This document shows, piece after piece, positions 1 to 9,167 of a stretch of 52,164 nucleotides of DNA. The position numbers and the translations under genes are program-made. The stretch covers positions 1 through 52,164 of the forward strand of contig JAJHRQ010000006.1 of NCBI GenBank assembly GCA_020833645.1. The letters run 5' to 3'. Each line of letters opens with the position of its first letter. The first letter of the stretch is position 1. The notes beneath the pieces are model-generated. The model did no database searches, was not told where the DNA came from, and saw only the letters and a program-made list of their open reading frames with translations. This DNA is from Thermocrinis sp. (GTDB taxonomy: Bacteria > Aquificota > Aquificia > Aquificales > Aquificaceae).

Positions 1-1172
1 TTGAAGCTTACCTTTCGGAAGAAGAATGCACAACGCCCATGGTATCCTTTGGGGTAAAGTACCTGGGCTTTGACGGTGGTGTGATGATCACCGCCTCCCA
101 TAACCCTAGCAAATACAATGGATACAAGATAAAGGAATCCTTTGGGGGCTCTGCCAGGGAGGAGTTTGTAAAAAGGGTGGAGGAGCTCGCCAACCGCACG
201 CAGGAGGTAAAGGTAGACAACAAAAAGCCCGAGCTTATAGACCTGAAAGGTCCTTACATTAAAAAGGTCCAAGAGCTAATAAACTTAGAGCTCTTTGAAG
301 AGGAGGACCTTTTGGTGCACGATGCCATGCATGGCAGTTCTGCGGGACTCTTCTCGGAAGCACTCCTCAACACACCCTTAAGCGTGGTTGGTATAAGGAC
401 AAAGAGGGACCCCCTCTTTGGTGGGCATCCACCGGAACCCATAGAGAAGTACCTTGGACCGCTCTTTGATAAGGTGCGTGCCTTGGGGGCAAGGGTGGGC
501 ATAGCCAACGACGGCGACGGAGACCGCATAGCCCTCTGCGATGAAAAGGGAAGCTTTGTGAATACCCAACTCGTATATGTCCTTCTTTTGCTACACCTTT
601 TGAAGAACAAAGGCTTAAAGGATGGCGTGGTGGTAAAAACTGTCTCCACCAGCTATTTGGTGGATCGGATATGCAGGGCGGAGGGTGTTAAGCTCTTGGA
701 GGTGCCAGTGGGCTTCAAGCACATAAACGATGTCCTTTTTAGGGAAAAGGTCATCTTTGGTGGCGAAGAGAGCGGAGGATATGGAATAATACACTTTTTG
801 CCCGAACGGGATGGGCTCTTTTCTGGACTCAACCTTTTGGAGCTCCTATACACCAAGGGAAAGAGCCTTTCCCAAATAGTGGAGGAGGTCTTTGAAACTT
901 ATGGCAGTGCCTACTACCTACGGCATGACCTTCATGCGGAAGAAGAGAAAAAGAGCAAGCTAAAAGAGCTTATAAAAAATCCTCCCTCCCAGATTGGTGG
1001 GTTCAAAGTCAGAGAGGTCATAACAAAGGATGGGCTAAAGCTCGTCTTTGAAGGGGATGGATGGCTCCTCTTGAGGGCCTCTGGCACTGAGCCTTTGATC
1101 AGGGTCTATGTGGAAATGCCTACCCAAGAGCAAGCAAAGGAAGTTGTAAAATCTGCCCTTGAGATGTTATAA
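1..1172 (+). CDS. Phosphoglucomutase/phosphomannomutase family protein, 5'-truncated by window edge
   Basis: Alpha-D-phosphohexomutase that interconverts hexose 1- and 6-phosphates for sugar-nucleotide and cell-envelope synthesis in the cytoplasm. The reading frame is open from base 3, upstream of the first ATG at 39, so the true start lies outside the window. The phosphoserine loop TASHNPSK sits near base 95. The metal-binding loop NDGDGDR (near 510), the sugar-recognition motif GGEESGGYG (near 765) and the C-terminal phosphate-binding RASGTEPLIRV (near 1080) follow in the family order. It is the first visible gene of a long + strand operon. Whether glucose or mannose phosphate is preferred cannot be decided from sequence. 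Confidence 0.92.
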   Translation, partial: EAYLSEEECTTPMVSFGVKYLGFDGGVMITASHNPSKYNGYKIKESFGGSAREEFVKRVEELANRTQEVKVDNKKPELIDLKGPYIKKVQELINLELFEEEDLLVHDAMHGSSAGLFSEALLNTPLSVVGIRTKRDPLFGGHPPEPIEKYLGPLFDKVRALGARVGIANDGDGDRIALCDEKGSFVNTQLVYVLLLLHLLKNKGLKDGVVVKTVSTSYLVDRICRAEGVKLLEVPVGFKHINDVLFREKVIFGGEESGGYGIIHFLPERDGLFSGLNLLELLYTKGKSLSQIVEEVFETYGSAYYLRHDLHAEEEKKSKLKELIKNPPSQIGGFKVREVITKDGLKLVFEGDGWLLLRASGTEPLIRVYVEMPTQEQAKEVVKSALEML

Positions 1173-1196
1173 TTCAAAGGCAAGGAGGTTATTGCC

Positions 1197-1904
1197 ATGG
1201 GTCAAAGGATAAGTTTTAATGTGAATGGAGTAGAAGTTTCTGGCTATCTGGCAGAGCCTGAAAATATGCAAAAACAAGCCCCCCTTATTATGGTCTTTCA
1301 CGAGTGGTGGGGGCTTGTCAAACACATAGAAGATGTGTGCGACCGCTTCGCCAGGGAGGGCTTTTACGCCTTCGCCATAGACCTATACAAAGGAAAGACT
1401 GCGGACAACCCAGAGGACGCAGGGAAGCTGATGATGGACCTTATGCAAAACCGTCTGCAGGAAGCGGAGAACATGGTTAGGGCATCCCTTGAATACTTTA
1501 AAAAGGAAGACATAGGCTATGTGCCAAGGGTGGGCGAGTTTATGTTTGGTGCAACCGGATACTGTTGTGGTGGCACATGTGTTTGGTATTTTGGCTCAAG
1601 GATAGAGGACTTTAAGGCCCTTGTACCATATTACGGTCTATACAAGCTTGCGGAGATTGACTTTTCAAAGATAAAGGCACCAGTCCTTGCGGTGCATGCG
1701 GGCATGGATGCTTTTGTACCTCTCTCCGAGGTGATGGAAGCCATCCAAAAGTGCAACGAAAACAAAGTAAATGCCCATTTTGTGATCTACGCGGGTGTGG
1801 ATCACGCCTTCTTCAACGACACAAGACCAGAGGTCTATCACGAAGAGTATGCCAAGGACGTGTGGCTAAAGACCATAGAGTTCTTTAGAACCCACCTGTT
1901 ATGA
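1197..1904 (+). CDS. Dienelactone hydrolase family protein
   Basis: Alpha/beta hydrolase of the dienelactone hydrolase family, 235 residues, which is the normal family length, with no signal peptide. The catalytic cysteine lies in GYCCGG (Cys123), the acid in GMDAF (Asp171) and the histidine in GVDHAFF (His203). The N-terminal HEWWGL motif is typical of the group. The ATG is preceded by AAGGAGG at 1181-1187. It follows the mutase by 24 bp and overlaps cstA by 4 bp. The physiological substrate is unknown; the family name comes from chlorocatechol degradation, and no such pathway is visible here. Confidence 0.9.
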   Translation: MGQRISFNVNGVEVSGYLAEPENMQKQAPLIMVFHEWWGLVKHIEDVCDRFAREGFYAFAIDLYKGKTADNPEDAGKLMMDLMQNRLQEAENMVRASLEYFKKEDIGYVPRVGEFMFGATGYCCGGTCVWYFGSRIEDFKALVPYYGLYKLAEIDFSKIKAPVLAVHAGMDAFVPLSEVMEAIQKCNENKVNAHFVIYAGVDHAFFNDTRPEVYHEEYAKDVWLKTIEFFRTHLL

Positions 1905-3910
1905 ACTTAAAGGATAGGCTGATCCTTGTTGCCCTCTCCATAACCTTTGCCTTTGCCCTTTATGTCTTAGCCATTTACAGAAAGGAGCCCGTAAGTGCGG
2001 GCTGGATTTTACTCTGTGCCCTCTCCCTTTACATTTTGGGCTACAGGTATTACAGCTACTACATAGCCTACAAAGTTTTTGAAGTCTCAGACCAAAATCC
2101 AACCCCCGCCCACAGGTTTTACAACGGCTCGGACTATGTGCCCACCAACAAGTGGGTGCTCTTTGGACATCACTTTGCGTCCATCTCCGGTGCTGGTCCT
2201 CTCGTGGGTCCTGTCCTTGCGGCGCAGATGGGCTATCTACCGGGCGTTATCTGGATCCCCATAGGTGCGGTGGTGGCGGGCGCGGTCCAAGATATGCTCA
2301 TCCTTACCATATCCATGCGGATGGGCGGTAAAAGCTTGGGTGTTATCGCAAGGGAGTATTTGGGCAGGTTCGGTGGGTTCGTGGTCCTCTTGGTTATTTA
2401 CTCCATCCTTATCATCTTGCTGGCGGTTCTTGCGTTGGTGGTAGTAAAGGCTACCGCCATGAGCCCCTGGTCTGCTTTCACCTCCTTTGCCACTATTCCC
2501 ATAGCCATGCTCATGGGAATATACATGTGGAAGATTAGACCGGGTGCGGTCCTACAGGCAACTGCTATAGGTGTTTTCCTTCTGATGCTTTCCTTGGTGC
2601 TCGGTAATTTTGTAGCAAACCATCCGACTCTAAGCAAGCTATTTACCTTCTCGGAGGTTCAAATAGCCTTTGGTTTAATGGTCTACGGCTTTCTTGCCTC
2701 CGCTTTGCCCGTGTGGCTTTTACTGGCACCAAGGGATTACCTAAGCACCTTTATGAAACTGGGCACTATAATCATCATAGGACTGGGCGTTTTTATAGCC
2801 AATCCAGAGGTCAAAATGCCAGCCCTAACTCAGTATGCATACACAGGCATAGGTCCTGTTTGGCAGGGTTCCCTTTTTCCCTTTTTGATGATCACCATAG
2901 CCTGCGGTGCGGTCTCAGGCTTTCATGCCTTGATATCCTCCGGAACCTCACCAAAGCTTTTAGACAAAGAGAGCCACGTTAGGCTGGTAGGTTATGGTTC
3001 AATGCTGGGCGAATCCTTTGTGGCAATAATAGCACTCATTTCGGCAGTTTCTATGGAGCCGGGGCTATACTTTGCCATAAACAGCCCTGCAAGCGTTATA
3101 GGAAAGACAGAAGAGACCGCCGCCCAGATTATCTCCTCCTGGGGCTTTAGCATATCCGCGGAGGAGCTAAAGAGGATAGCACAGCTAATAGGAGAACAAA
3201 CCATCCTCTCAAAGGTTGGTGGCGCTCCCGCCTTTGCCATAGGCATAGCCCTCATCTTTGCCCGCATAACAGGAGAAGCCTTCCTGGCCTTCTGGTATCA
3301 CTTTGCCATACTCTTTGAAGTGGTCTTTATCCTCACCACCATAGACAGTGGCACAAGGGTAGGAAGATACATTCTCCAGGACCTTTTGGGTGGAGTTATC
3401 AAAAGCTTTAGGGATTATTCCAACCCTTGGGCAAACATGACCGCCAGCTTCGTAACCGTAGCCCTCTGGGGCTATTTTCTGTACGCGGGTGTGATTGACC
3501 CATACGGTGGCATAAGGAGCCTTTGGCCCCTCTTTGGCATATCCAACCAGCTTTTGGCTACCACCGCCTTAACCCTTGCGGTCCTATATCTTGCAAAAAA
3601 CCGTAAGTTTAAATACCTATGGGTGGCTGGCTTGCCAGCCCTTCTGATGGCAATAAACACTATAAGCGCGGGTATCCTCAAGGTATTCCACCCGGATCCA
3701 CGCATAGGCTTTTTAGCCCACGCAAACTTTGTATCCCAAAAGGTTGCCATGGGAGAACTGCCAGCGGGCATAAAATCCTTTGAGATAGCCCAGAGGGTCA
3801 TAATGAACGACTATACCAACGCCTTCCTTGGTACCCTGTATGTAGCTTTGGTCTCTTTGGTAATACTGCTTACCCTTAAGGAAGTTATAAGCTCATGGCA
3901 AAGAAGTTAG
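1901..3910 (+). CDS. cstA: Carbon starvation protein A (CstA) family transporter
   Basis: Polytopic inner-membrane protein of 669 residues, hydrophobic throughout with many predicted helices. Family members import peptides or pyruvate, often on carbon limitation. The conserved GHHFASISGAGPLVGPVLAA segment begins near residue 88. The gene starts at an ATG that overlaps the preceding stop (ATGA) and ends inside the start of the RNase G gene, so it is translationally linked at both ends. CstA in a probable autotroph may serve peptide or pyruvate salvage; that role is inferred. Confidence 0.93.
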   Translation: MNLKDRLILVALSITFAFALYVLAIYRKEPVSAGWILLCALSLYILGYRYYSYYIAYKVFEVSDQNPTPAHRFYNGSDYVPTNKWVLFGHHFASISGAGPLVGPVLAAQMGYLPGVIWIPIGAVVAGAVQDMLILTISMRMGGKSLGVIAREYLGRFGGFVVLLVIYSILIILLAVLALVVVKATAMSPWSAFTSFATIPIAMLMGIYMWKIRPGAVLQATAIGVFLLMLSLVLGNFVANHPTLSKLFTFSEVQIAFGLMVYGFLASALPVWLLLAPRDYLSTFMKLGTIIIIGLGVFIANPEVKMPALTQYAYTGIGPVWQGSLFPFLMITIACGAVSGFHALISSGTSPKLLDKESHVRLVGYGSMLGESFVAIIALISAVSMEPGLYFAINSPASVIGKTEETAAQIISSWGFSISAEELKRIAQLIGEQTILSKVGGAPAFAIGIALIFARITGEAFLAFWYHFAILFEVVFILTTIDSGTRVGRYILQDLLGGVIKSFRDYSNPWANMTASFVTVALWGYFLYAGVIDPYGGIRSLWPLFGISNQLLATTALTLAVLYLAKNRKFKYLWVAGLPALLMAINTISAGILKVFHPDPRIGFLAHANFVSQKVAMGELPAGIKSFEIAQRVIMNDYTNAFLGTLYVALVSLVILLTLKEVISSWQRS

Positions 3911-5256
3911 TGGTCTTAGGCTTAAAAAACGATGTGTTCTCCTTTCTTTTGGATGGGGATGAGATTGTAAAGATACGGCTTGATAGCAAGGATAGAAAAA
4001 GGGTTGTGGGAAGCGTCTTCTTGGGAAAGGTAAAAAGATTGGCAAGGGGCATGGGAGGTGTCTTTGTAGATATAGGTCTAGACAAAGAGGCGTACTTACC
4101 CTTGAAGGGGGAAATGTTAAAGGTTGGAGATTGGCTTTTGGTTCAGGGGGTGAGGGATGAACTGGGAGAAAAGGGTATAAAGCTGACCAATCGTATAAAA
4201 ATACCCGGTAAATACATCGTGTATATGCCAGAAACTCAGGAGATAAAGTGTTCGTCAAAGCTATCCACTAAGGATAAGTGCAGGCTTCTGGATCTTATAA
4301 AAGAAGACCTTCAGAATGAGGGAGTAATACTTAGGACTGCTTCAGCTAGGGCAAGTAAAGAGGACATACTGAGAGAACTACAGCAATTGAGAGGGCTTTA
4401 TCAGAGCCTAAAGGCGAAGCTAAGAGGCAATAAAAAGCCTCAACTTCTTTTGGAAGAACTACCCCAGCATTTGGGACTGATAAGGTCCCACTGGTCAGAC
4501 CTTGAGGGTATATTTTGCAACGATGTTTCACTTTGGCACCAGATATCAAACTTCTTGGAAGGCTTTGAGCCATCCCTCTTGAACAAGCTTTACTATGTGA
4601 AGGATGCAAGTGCATTAGCAGTATCTTTTGGTCTAAGGGAAGCCCTGAAAAGAGCCCTTCAAAAACGTCTCTGGCTGAAGGGAGGAGGCTACATTGTAAT
4701 AGAAGAAACTGAAGCCATGACTGTTATAGATGTAAACAGCGGAGACGCATGCGGTGATACCCAGGAGGAAAACGCCCTAAGGACAAACTTGGAGGCGGTA
4801 AAGGAGATTGCCAAGCAGATCATCCTAAGGGACCTGGGCGGAATAATAATGATAGACTTTATAGACATGAAGGAACAGGGCAATAAAGATAAGGTGATAA
4901 ACGCCCTTAAAGAAGCCCTCGGAGAGGACCTTTGCAATGTTCAGATATACGGTTTTACCAAGTTGGGTGTGTTGGAGATGGCGAGAAGGAAAAGTGGAAA
5001 AAGCTTAACCCAAATGCTGACGGAGGATTGTCCCCACTGCAATGGTTTTGGCAGGGTAAAGGGAGACAATCTTTATGTCCTTGAGCTTGACCTGGATATA
5101 GAAAACCATGGCGCTGGTTTTGTGGAAGTTTACGTTCCCAAGGGTAGAAAAGAGGCAGTTGAAAGTTACATAAAGGCAAAGAAAATGGATCACGTAGTTA
5201 TTATAGAGGATGAAAACTTGGATTACAATAAGTATGAAATCAGACATGTTAGGTAG
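3895..5256 (+). CDS. rng: Ribonuclease E/G family protein (RNase G)
   Basis: Single-strand-specific endoribonuclease for rRNA maturation and mRNA decay. An S1-like RNA-binding region occupies roughly residues 35-105. Catalytic metal-binding aspartates are in VIDVNSGDA and GGIIMIDFIDM. The zinc-link motif CPHCNGFGR lies near residue 380. At 453 residues it has the length of RNase G and lacks the long RNase E scaffold tail. The ATG at 3895 lies inside the end of cstA (16-bp overlap). The next gene, a lipoprotein, starts before its stop. Confidence 0.93.
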   Translation: MAKKLVVLGLKNDVFSFLLDGDEIVKIRLDSKDRKRVVGSVFLGKVKRLARGMGGVFVDIGLDKEAYLPLKGEMLKVGDWLLVQGVRDELGEKGIKLTNRIKIPGKYIVYMPETQEIKCSSKLSTKDKCRLLDLIKEDLQNEGVILRTASARASKEDILRELQQLRGLYQSLKAKLRGNKKPQLLLEELPQHLGLIRSHWSDLEGIFCNDVSLWHQISNFLEGFEPSLLNKLYYVKDASALAVSFGLREALKRALQKRLWLKGGGYIVIEETEAMTVIDVNSGDACGDTQEENALRTNLEAVKEIAKQIILRDLGGIIMIDFIDMKEQGNKDKVINALKEALGEDLCNVQIYGFTKLGVLEMARRKSGKSLTQMLTEDCPHCNGFGRVKGDNLYVLELDLDIENHGAGFVEVYVPKGRKEAVESYIKAKKMDHVVIIEDENLDYNKYEIRHVR

Positions 5257-6148
5257 GTGGTTTTTTATTGCACTCATCCTATCCCTTCTGTTCTCCTGTG
5301 CGAAGGTAACAGAAGAGAAGAGGGCAAAGCTTGCGGTGGAGCTATACTCAGAGGGAATGTCTGCCTATGGCAACAGGGATTACAAAAAGGCTATAGAAAA
5401 ACTCAAGGAAGCCTTGAAGTATCTTGAAAACCTAACCCCTGCGCAGATAAAAGAGATAAAGTTAGCGATAGGAGAAAGCTATTATTTAAGCAAAGACTAT
5501 GTGAACGCGGTGGTTTATTTTGAGGACTTTCTCTTTAATTATCCAGAAGCGCCCGAATCAGAAAGGGTTCAATACCTACTCATAGACAGCTATATGAAAG
5601 TGGCACCCGATGCTTACAGGGATCAAACCTATACGTACAAGGCAATAGAAAAGGCTAAAGAGTTTTTAAACAAATACCCAAACAGTGCGTATGCGGACAG
5701 AGTTTTGGAATTGTTAGAAAGGGCTGAAAAAAAGCTTGCGAACCATGAATATCTCGTGGGCAAATTTTACGAAGACTATGGCTACTACTACTCAGCCAGC
5801 TTAAGATACAGAGACCTTCTGATAAACTATCCAGAACATGTATCTCAGGCGGAGGTTCTCTACAGATACATAAAGTCCCTTCTGTTGGTGGAAAAGCAGG
5901 CAGAAAGAAGGAAAAGAATATATAAGGGCTGGATTGAAGAGGCAAAAAAGAGCTTGAACTCTGCAAAGGACGAGGAAGAGAAAAAAGCAATTCAAAAGAG
6001 AATAGCCTTTTTGGAAGAGCAAATCAAAAGATGGGATGATATGGCAAGAAGTAGCAAAGAGGAAGGTCTCAGGCTTATGGAAAAGTACAAAGAGACCTTT
6101 GGAGAAAACAGATACTACAGAGAACTGGAAAGGTTGTCTAAGAGGTAA
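5234..6148 (+). CDS. BamD-like outer-membrane assembly lipoprotein with TPR repeats
   Basis: Lipoprotein of about 304 residues built of TPR-like helices, similar to BamD/YfiO, the lipoprotein of the outer-membrane beta-barrel assembly complex. A short hydrophobic stretch ends in the lipobox LLFSC, so it should be lipidated and exported. TPR-type segments with alternating Tyr/Ala positions run from about residue 35 to 200, followed by a charged helical C-terminus. In-frame ATGs at 5210, 5234 and 5246 are all possible; 5234 or 5246 gives the more normal signal peptide, and no clear ribosome site decides. It overlaps rng and abuts rsfS. Calling it true BamD is inference; a generic tol-pal-type TPR lipoprotein is the alternative. 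Confidence 0.75.
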   Translation: MKSDMLGRWFFIALILSLLFSCAKVTEEKRAKLAVELYSEGMSAYGNRDYKKAIEKLKEALKYLENLTPAQIKEIKLAIGESYYLSKDYVNAVVYFEDFLFNYPEAPESERVQYLLIDSYMKVAPDAYRDQTYTYKAIEKAKEFLNKYPNSAYADRVLELLERAEKKLANHEYLVGKFYEDYGYYYSASLRYRDLLINYPEHVSQAEVLYRYIKSLLLVEKQAERRKRIYKGWIEEAKKSLNSAKDEEEKKAIQKRIAFLEEQIKRWDDMARSSKEEGLRLMEKYKETFGENRYYRELERLSKR

Positions 6149-6477
6149 TGGAGCTTTTGAAAAAGATCGTCTCGCTTCTTGAAGAGAAGAAGGGAGAGGA
6201 TATAGTAGTATTGGATGTTTCTAAGCATACAAACATAGCAGACTACTTTGTTATAGCCACTGCCAACTCCACCGTTCACGCCAGAGCCCTTACAGATTAT
6301 CTGATTGAAAGTTTAGGTAAAGAGGGAATACACCCAGACCATGTGGAAGGTTTGGAAAATGCCTACTGGGTGCTCATAGACTTTATGGATATAATAGTTC
6401 ATATCTTCCAAAAGGAGTGGAGAGATTACTATGACCTTGAATGGCTTTATTCAACCGCTAGGAGGGTTGAGGTTTGA
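6148..6477 (+). CDS. rsfS: Ribosomal silencing factor RsfS (YbeB/Iojap family)
   Basis: 109-residue protein that binds ribosomal protein L14 of the large subunit and blocks subunit joining when nutrients are scarce. The family signature is clear: DVSKHTNIADYFVIATANST near the N-terminus, then HVEGLENAYWVLIDFMDIIVH and the C-terminal YYDLEWLY. Its ATG shares one base with the preceding TAA stop. Its TGA overlaps the TTG start of the next gene. In many bacteria it lies beside nadD; here nadD is about 44 kb away in the window. Confidence 0.95.
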   Translation: MELLKKIVSLLEEKKGEDIVVLDVSKHTNIADYFVIATANSTVHARALTDYLIESLGKEGIHPDHVEGLENAYWVLIDFMDIIVHIFQKEWRDYYDLEWLYSTARRVEV

Positions 6478-7571
6478 GATTTATTAAGCTTATTCTCTTG
6501 ATTCTTCTGATAGCCCTATTTTTGGTTTTTGTGGTTCAGAATGCAGTGATAGTGGAAATTTCTTTCTTTAATTACAAAGGATATGCTCCTCTATTTGTGC
6601 TGATTCTTTTTAGCGTCTTTATTGGCTTTCTTTTTGCCTTTTTCTACTTTATGCCAAGGGAATGGTTCCTTAGGAGAATTGTGGAAAACCTCAAAGAGGG
6701 TGTTGAGAGGCTAAACAGGGGATTCTTTTTAAAAGCGGAGCAGAGCTTTCAAGGAAACCCTTTTACGGAAACTTTCGCGTGCTTTGGTGCTTACGAAAGG
6801 GAAGATATCAACAAACTTCTGAATTTTTCCAGTCCCCTTTGTGCGTTAATGCTTCTAAAACTACATCACATAGAAGAGGCTAAGGAGAAGTTTGAAAGGA
6901 TTATAGAACAAGAGCCCGAGAATCTCTTAGCATTGAAAGGGCTAAGGGACATCAACTTTTTGAAGGGCAACTTAAAAGACGCGGTGGAGCTTCAGGAAAA
7001 GGTGTTAAAGAACTGTGAAAAGTGGGAAAGGGAAAACCAAAAAAAGATTATGGCTGAATTGCTGGCAAGCCTTTATATAACTTCCAAGGACGAAGATCAT
7101 GCGGAAAAAGCCTTTGACGTTTACAGAACTCCTCTAACCTACTCCGCACGCATACTTGCCTATGCTGATTCAGGAAAGGAAAGAGACGCAATAAAACTCT
7201 TTGAAAAAAGCTTTGAGGATGGGCTTCATAACCAAATTTTGATGATTTTGATAGGAAAAGAAGCTTTACTTACAAAGCTTATGGACGTAATAGAAAGGCA
7301 AAGGGATCAGATAAACACAATAGTTCTAGCTTTGGTCTATTTGCGGTTGGGTCTTTTTTCCAAGGTTAAACCCCTTTTAGAGAACCTGCCGGACTATTAC
7401 AAGACTTTGGCTGTATCTTCCTTCTCTCATCGTGAAGAGGACAGGATGTGTGCAAAAATATTGGAAGAGTCTTTAAAACCTTGGGAATGTGTTTGTGGAA
7501 CACGCTACAAAGAATACACGCCCATGTGTGCAAATTGTTTAAGATGGAATAAAATAGAATTGAAGCTATAA
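6474..7571 (+). CDS. LapA-LapB fusion-like membrane TPR protein with C-terminal rubredoxin-like knuckle
   Basis: A 365-residue inner-membrane protein. Residues 1-65 form two hydrophobic helices with a [15 protein letters not shown] segment, as in the LapA/DUF1049 family. The middle consists of TPR-like helices. The C-terminus carries WECVCG followed by MCANC, matching the metal-binding rubredoxin-like tail of LapB. In Escherichia coli LapA and LapB are separate neighbouring genes that regulate lipopolysaccharide synthesis (LpxC turnover) and assembly; here both parts appear in one chain. The start is TTG at 6474, overlapping the rsfS stop (TTGA). The role in LPS control is inferred from domains. 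Confidence 0.75.
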   Translation: MRFIKLILLILLIALFLVFVVQNAVIVEISFFNYKGYAPLFVLILFSVFIGFLFAFFYFMPREWFLRRIVENLKEGVERLNRGFFLKAEQSFQGNPFTETFACFGAYEREDINKLLNFSSPLCALMLLKLHHIEEAKEKFERIIEQEPENLLALKGLRDINFLKGNLKDAVELQEKVLKNCEKWERENQKKIMAELLASLYITSKDEDHAEKAFDVYRTPLTYSARILAYADSGKERDAIKLFEKSFEDGLHNQILMILIGKEALLTKLMDVIERQRDQINTIVLALVYLRLGLFSKVKPLLENLPDYYKTLAVSSFSHREEDRMCAKILEESLKPWECVCGTRYKEYTPMCANCLRWNKIELKL

Positions 7572-7588
7572 AAAAGGAGGGATGTGCT

Positions 7589-7679
7589 ATATTTAGAGCC
7601 CTTTGGACTTCAGCCTCTGGGATGACTGCCCAGCAAACAGACCTTGATGTAATATCCCACAATATGGCAAACGTTAATA
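7589..7679 (+). pseudogene. flgG: flgG 5' fragment (distal rod protein), cut by an insertion; apparent ATA start
   Basis: Encodes [20 protein letters not shown] and then ISHNMANVN, the conserved N-terminus of FlgG, the distal rod protein of the flagellar basal body. AAGGAGG at 7574-7580 is placed normally for a start at 7589, but the codon there is ATA; no ATG, GTG or TTG in this frame fits the alignment. Either ATA is a rare start or the start has mutated. The reading frame breaks at 7679 where the inverted-repeat element begins and resumes at 9178. Joining the pieces restores 262 codons, the normal FlgG length. Confidence 0.88.
7670..7679. repeat. Target-site duplication, left copy (10 bp)
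   Basis: AACGTTAATA at 7670-7679 recurs at 9168-9177, directly flanking the element. Removing one copy plus the element rebuilds an uninterrupted flgG reading frame (Asn-Val-Asn-Thr-Val-Gly). Confidence 0.93.
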
Positions 7680-7696
7680 GAGGTTGTTCTGAAAAT
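7680..7696 (+). repeat. Left terminal inverted repeat, element copy 1
   Basis: GAGGTTGTTCTGAAAAT, matching the complement of the right end at 15 of 17 positions. It begins directly after the 10-bp target duplication. Confidence 0.9.
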
Positions 7697-7743
7697 ACAA
7701 ACCCATTGACACAGAAGAGTTTTAAAGCTAAAATCTAACTCTG

Positions 7744-9158
7744 ATGTTTGTTAGCTTACAGTTCAAGCTTGAACTGAGAAAAGAAGCCAAAGAAAAACTC
7801 ATAAAGCTTATGCGTGAGCAATCCTCTGCCATTCGTGTGGCACACAATATGCTAAAGGAGTTGGAAAAAGAGAAAGCAAAAAACCCACACGCTCAAATAT
7901 ACCATAGACTAAGAAAGCTTAAAAAACAATGGAGAGAATTAAGACAAGGAACACTTATAAGCATCGGGTCAAAGGCAGACAAAGGAAACAGACTAATGAG
8001 ATTTGAAGACCTAAACGGACAGCTCTGCCTTAGGATTACCACAGGAAACAGAGAGTTTATCTACGCCAAAGTGTTAAGAGAACCAAGCAACAGCAAAGAC
8101 AAGTGGCTCGCCTTTATGGCTATGCTTTTAGAAAGTTGGCAAACCCAAAGCTACTTTCCTTACACAGTGGAGTTAAAACTAAGAGATGGAGAAGTTTATG
8201 GAAGCGTATCCTTTGAAATCCCAAAGTGAAATACACCAAAGAAAACGGAGTAATAGCCGTAGACACAAACGCATCACCTATTCACCTAGCTATAGCTGAA
8301 GTTTCAAAGACTGGAGAACTACTAAGCTATCAAACCATCAGCTTACACCACCTTTTAGGACTTTCTCAAAACAGCAAAGACCACCAGGAGTGGATATTAG
8401 CCCATCAGCTAATAGATTTAGCCATTCAGAAAGACAAAGCCATAGCCATAGAGAATTTGAAAAAGCTTAAGAAGGGAAAGCGTGGAGATGGAAGAGCTGA
8501 GTTAAGAAAGAGACTTCATCAGTGGAACGCCAAAAAGTTTTTGCAAAAGCTAAAAAGGGTGGCAAGATTAAAGGGGGTGGAAGTAATAGAGGTCAATCCC
8601 GCCTACACCTCAGTTATTGGCATGCTAAAGTATGCACCACAGTTAAGCATAGATAAAGACACAGCATCTGCATATGTGATAGGAAGAAGGGCACTGGGCT
8701 TTAAAGAGGACATGCCTGAGAATTACGAGAAGCTTCTGAAGGACAAAGCATATTTAGAGTTTGCCCTAAAGAGGTATGAAGAGAGGGAAAAAGAACTTAG
8801 AGAACTTATAGAGAAGGAAAGCAACGAATACAAGGGAAATGCACTAAAAAGCGAACTAAGGAGTGTAGAGGATGCGAGGAAACTTTTAGCTAATCTCCTA
8901 CAAAGCCTTCAGAGCGAGTCAAGTTCCTGCGAGGGAGCCAACGGAAGGAATCCCGAGCAGGGAAGGGTAGCAAAAACTACCCTTCAAAGTGTTTGGCAAG
9001 TTCTGAAGGTAGCCCTCCTCTTCCCTATCCTTGGAAGGGTCTTGCCAAGGGACCTTTCTCCTCTGAAGCCTGCGTTGGTGGAAGGGGTGTGGGATAGGGT
9101 GAGGAGTAGGTCAGTTCCCTTTGAGGCTGGGGGGACGGTCCCAATAAGGGATTTTTAG
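7744..9158 (+). pseudogene. tnpB: TnpB-like (IS605 OrfB family) RuvC nuclease, frameshifted and internally deleted
   Basis: RNA-guided RuvC-type nuclease relative, broken into frames 7744-8229 and 8226-9158. The second frame keeps the catalytic centre: RuvC-I Asp in GVIAVDTNASPIHLA, RuvC-II Glu in AIENLKKLKKG, and RuvC-III Asp in SIDKDTASAYVIG. The zinc-ribbon CxxC pairs usually found between RuvC-II and RuvC-III are absent. Compared with copy 2, about 45-50 residues are missing after HAQIYHRLRKL (the stretch that in copy 2 includes FPDLPTKYIDSAIYKAKQYP). About 7 nt are also lost near 8225, which causes the frameshift. The last 75 codons translate the structured tail and stop inside the right inverted repeat. 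Not expected to be active as it stands. Confidence 0.88.
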
Positions 9159-9167
9159 AACAGCCTC
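8925..9167 (+). ncRNA. Candidate omega-RNA-like structured tail of element copy 1
   Basis: TnpB nucleases use an RNA made from the 3' end of the element and the flanking DNA. Here the tail contains a long stem, 9015-9030 (CTCCTCTTCCCTATCC) with 9092-9106 (GGATAGGGTGAGGAG). Inside it is a hairpin CCTTGG/CCAAGG (9029-9034 with 9045-9050). A final stem GAGGCTG/CAGCCTC (9123-9129 with 9161-9167) uses the inverted repeat itself. GAAGGGTAG/CTACCCTTC forms another hairpin near 8964-8988. The paired segments are largely kept in copy 2. Transcription is not shown; the 5' boundary is a guess. Confidence 0.6.
9151..9167 (-). repeat. Right terminal inverted repeat, element copy 1
   Basis: On the - strand it reads GAGGCTGTTCTAAAAAT. 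It is directly followed by the second copy of the 10-bp target duplication. The TAG stop of the TnpB reading frame lies inside it. Confidence 0.9.

Larger units (their letters stand above)
7680..9167 (+). mobile_element. TIR-bounded TnpB-type insertion element, copy 1 (in flgG)
   Basis: A 1488-bp element inserted in flgG. Its ends are imperfect 17-bp inverted repeats: GAGGTTGTTCTGAAAAT on the left, and on the right the complement of GAGGCTGTTCTAAAAAT (two mismatches). A 10-bp direct repeat flanks it. Inside lie a defective TnpB-like gene (7744-9158) and a structured 3' tail. There is no TnpA (Y1 or serine recombinase) gene. Classical IS200/IS605 and IS607 elements lack inverted repeats and long target duplications, so movement by a DDE-type enzyme acting in trans is inferred. 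A second copy with high identity lies at 50796 to the window end. Confidence 0.93.

Noticed and set aside
4346-4615. Antisense frames inside the operon 1-7571
   Set aside because: They are shadows of rng and its neighbours with no independent start signals or recognisable product.
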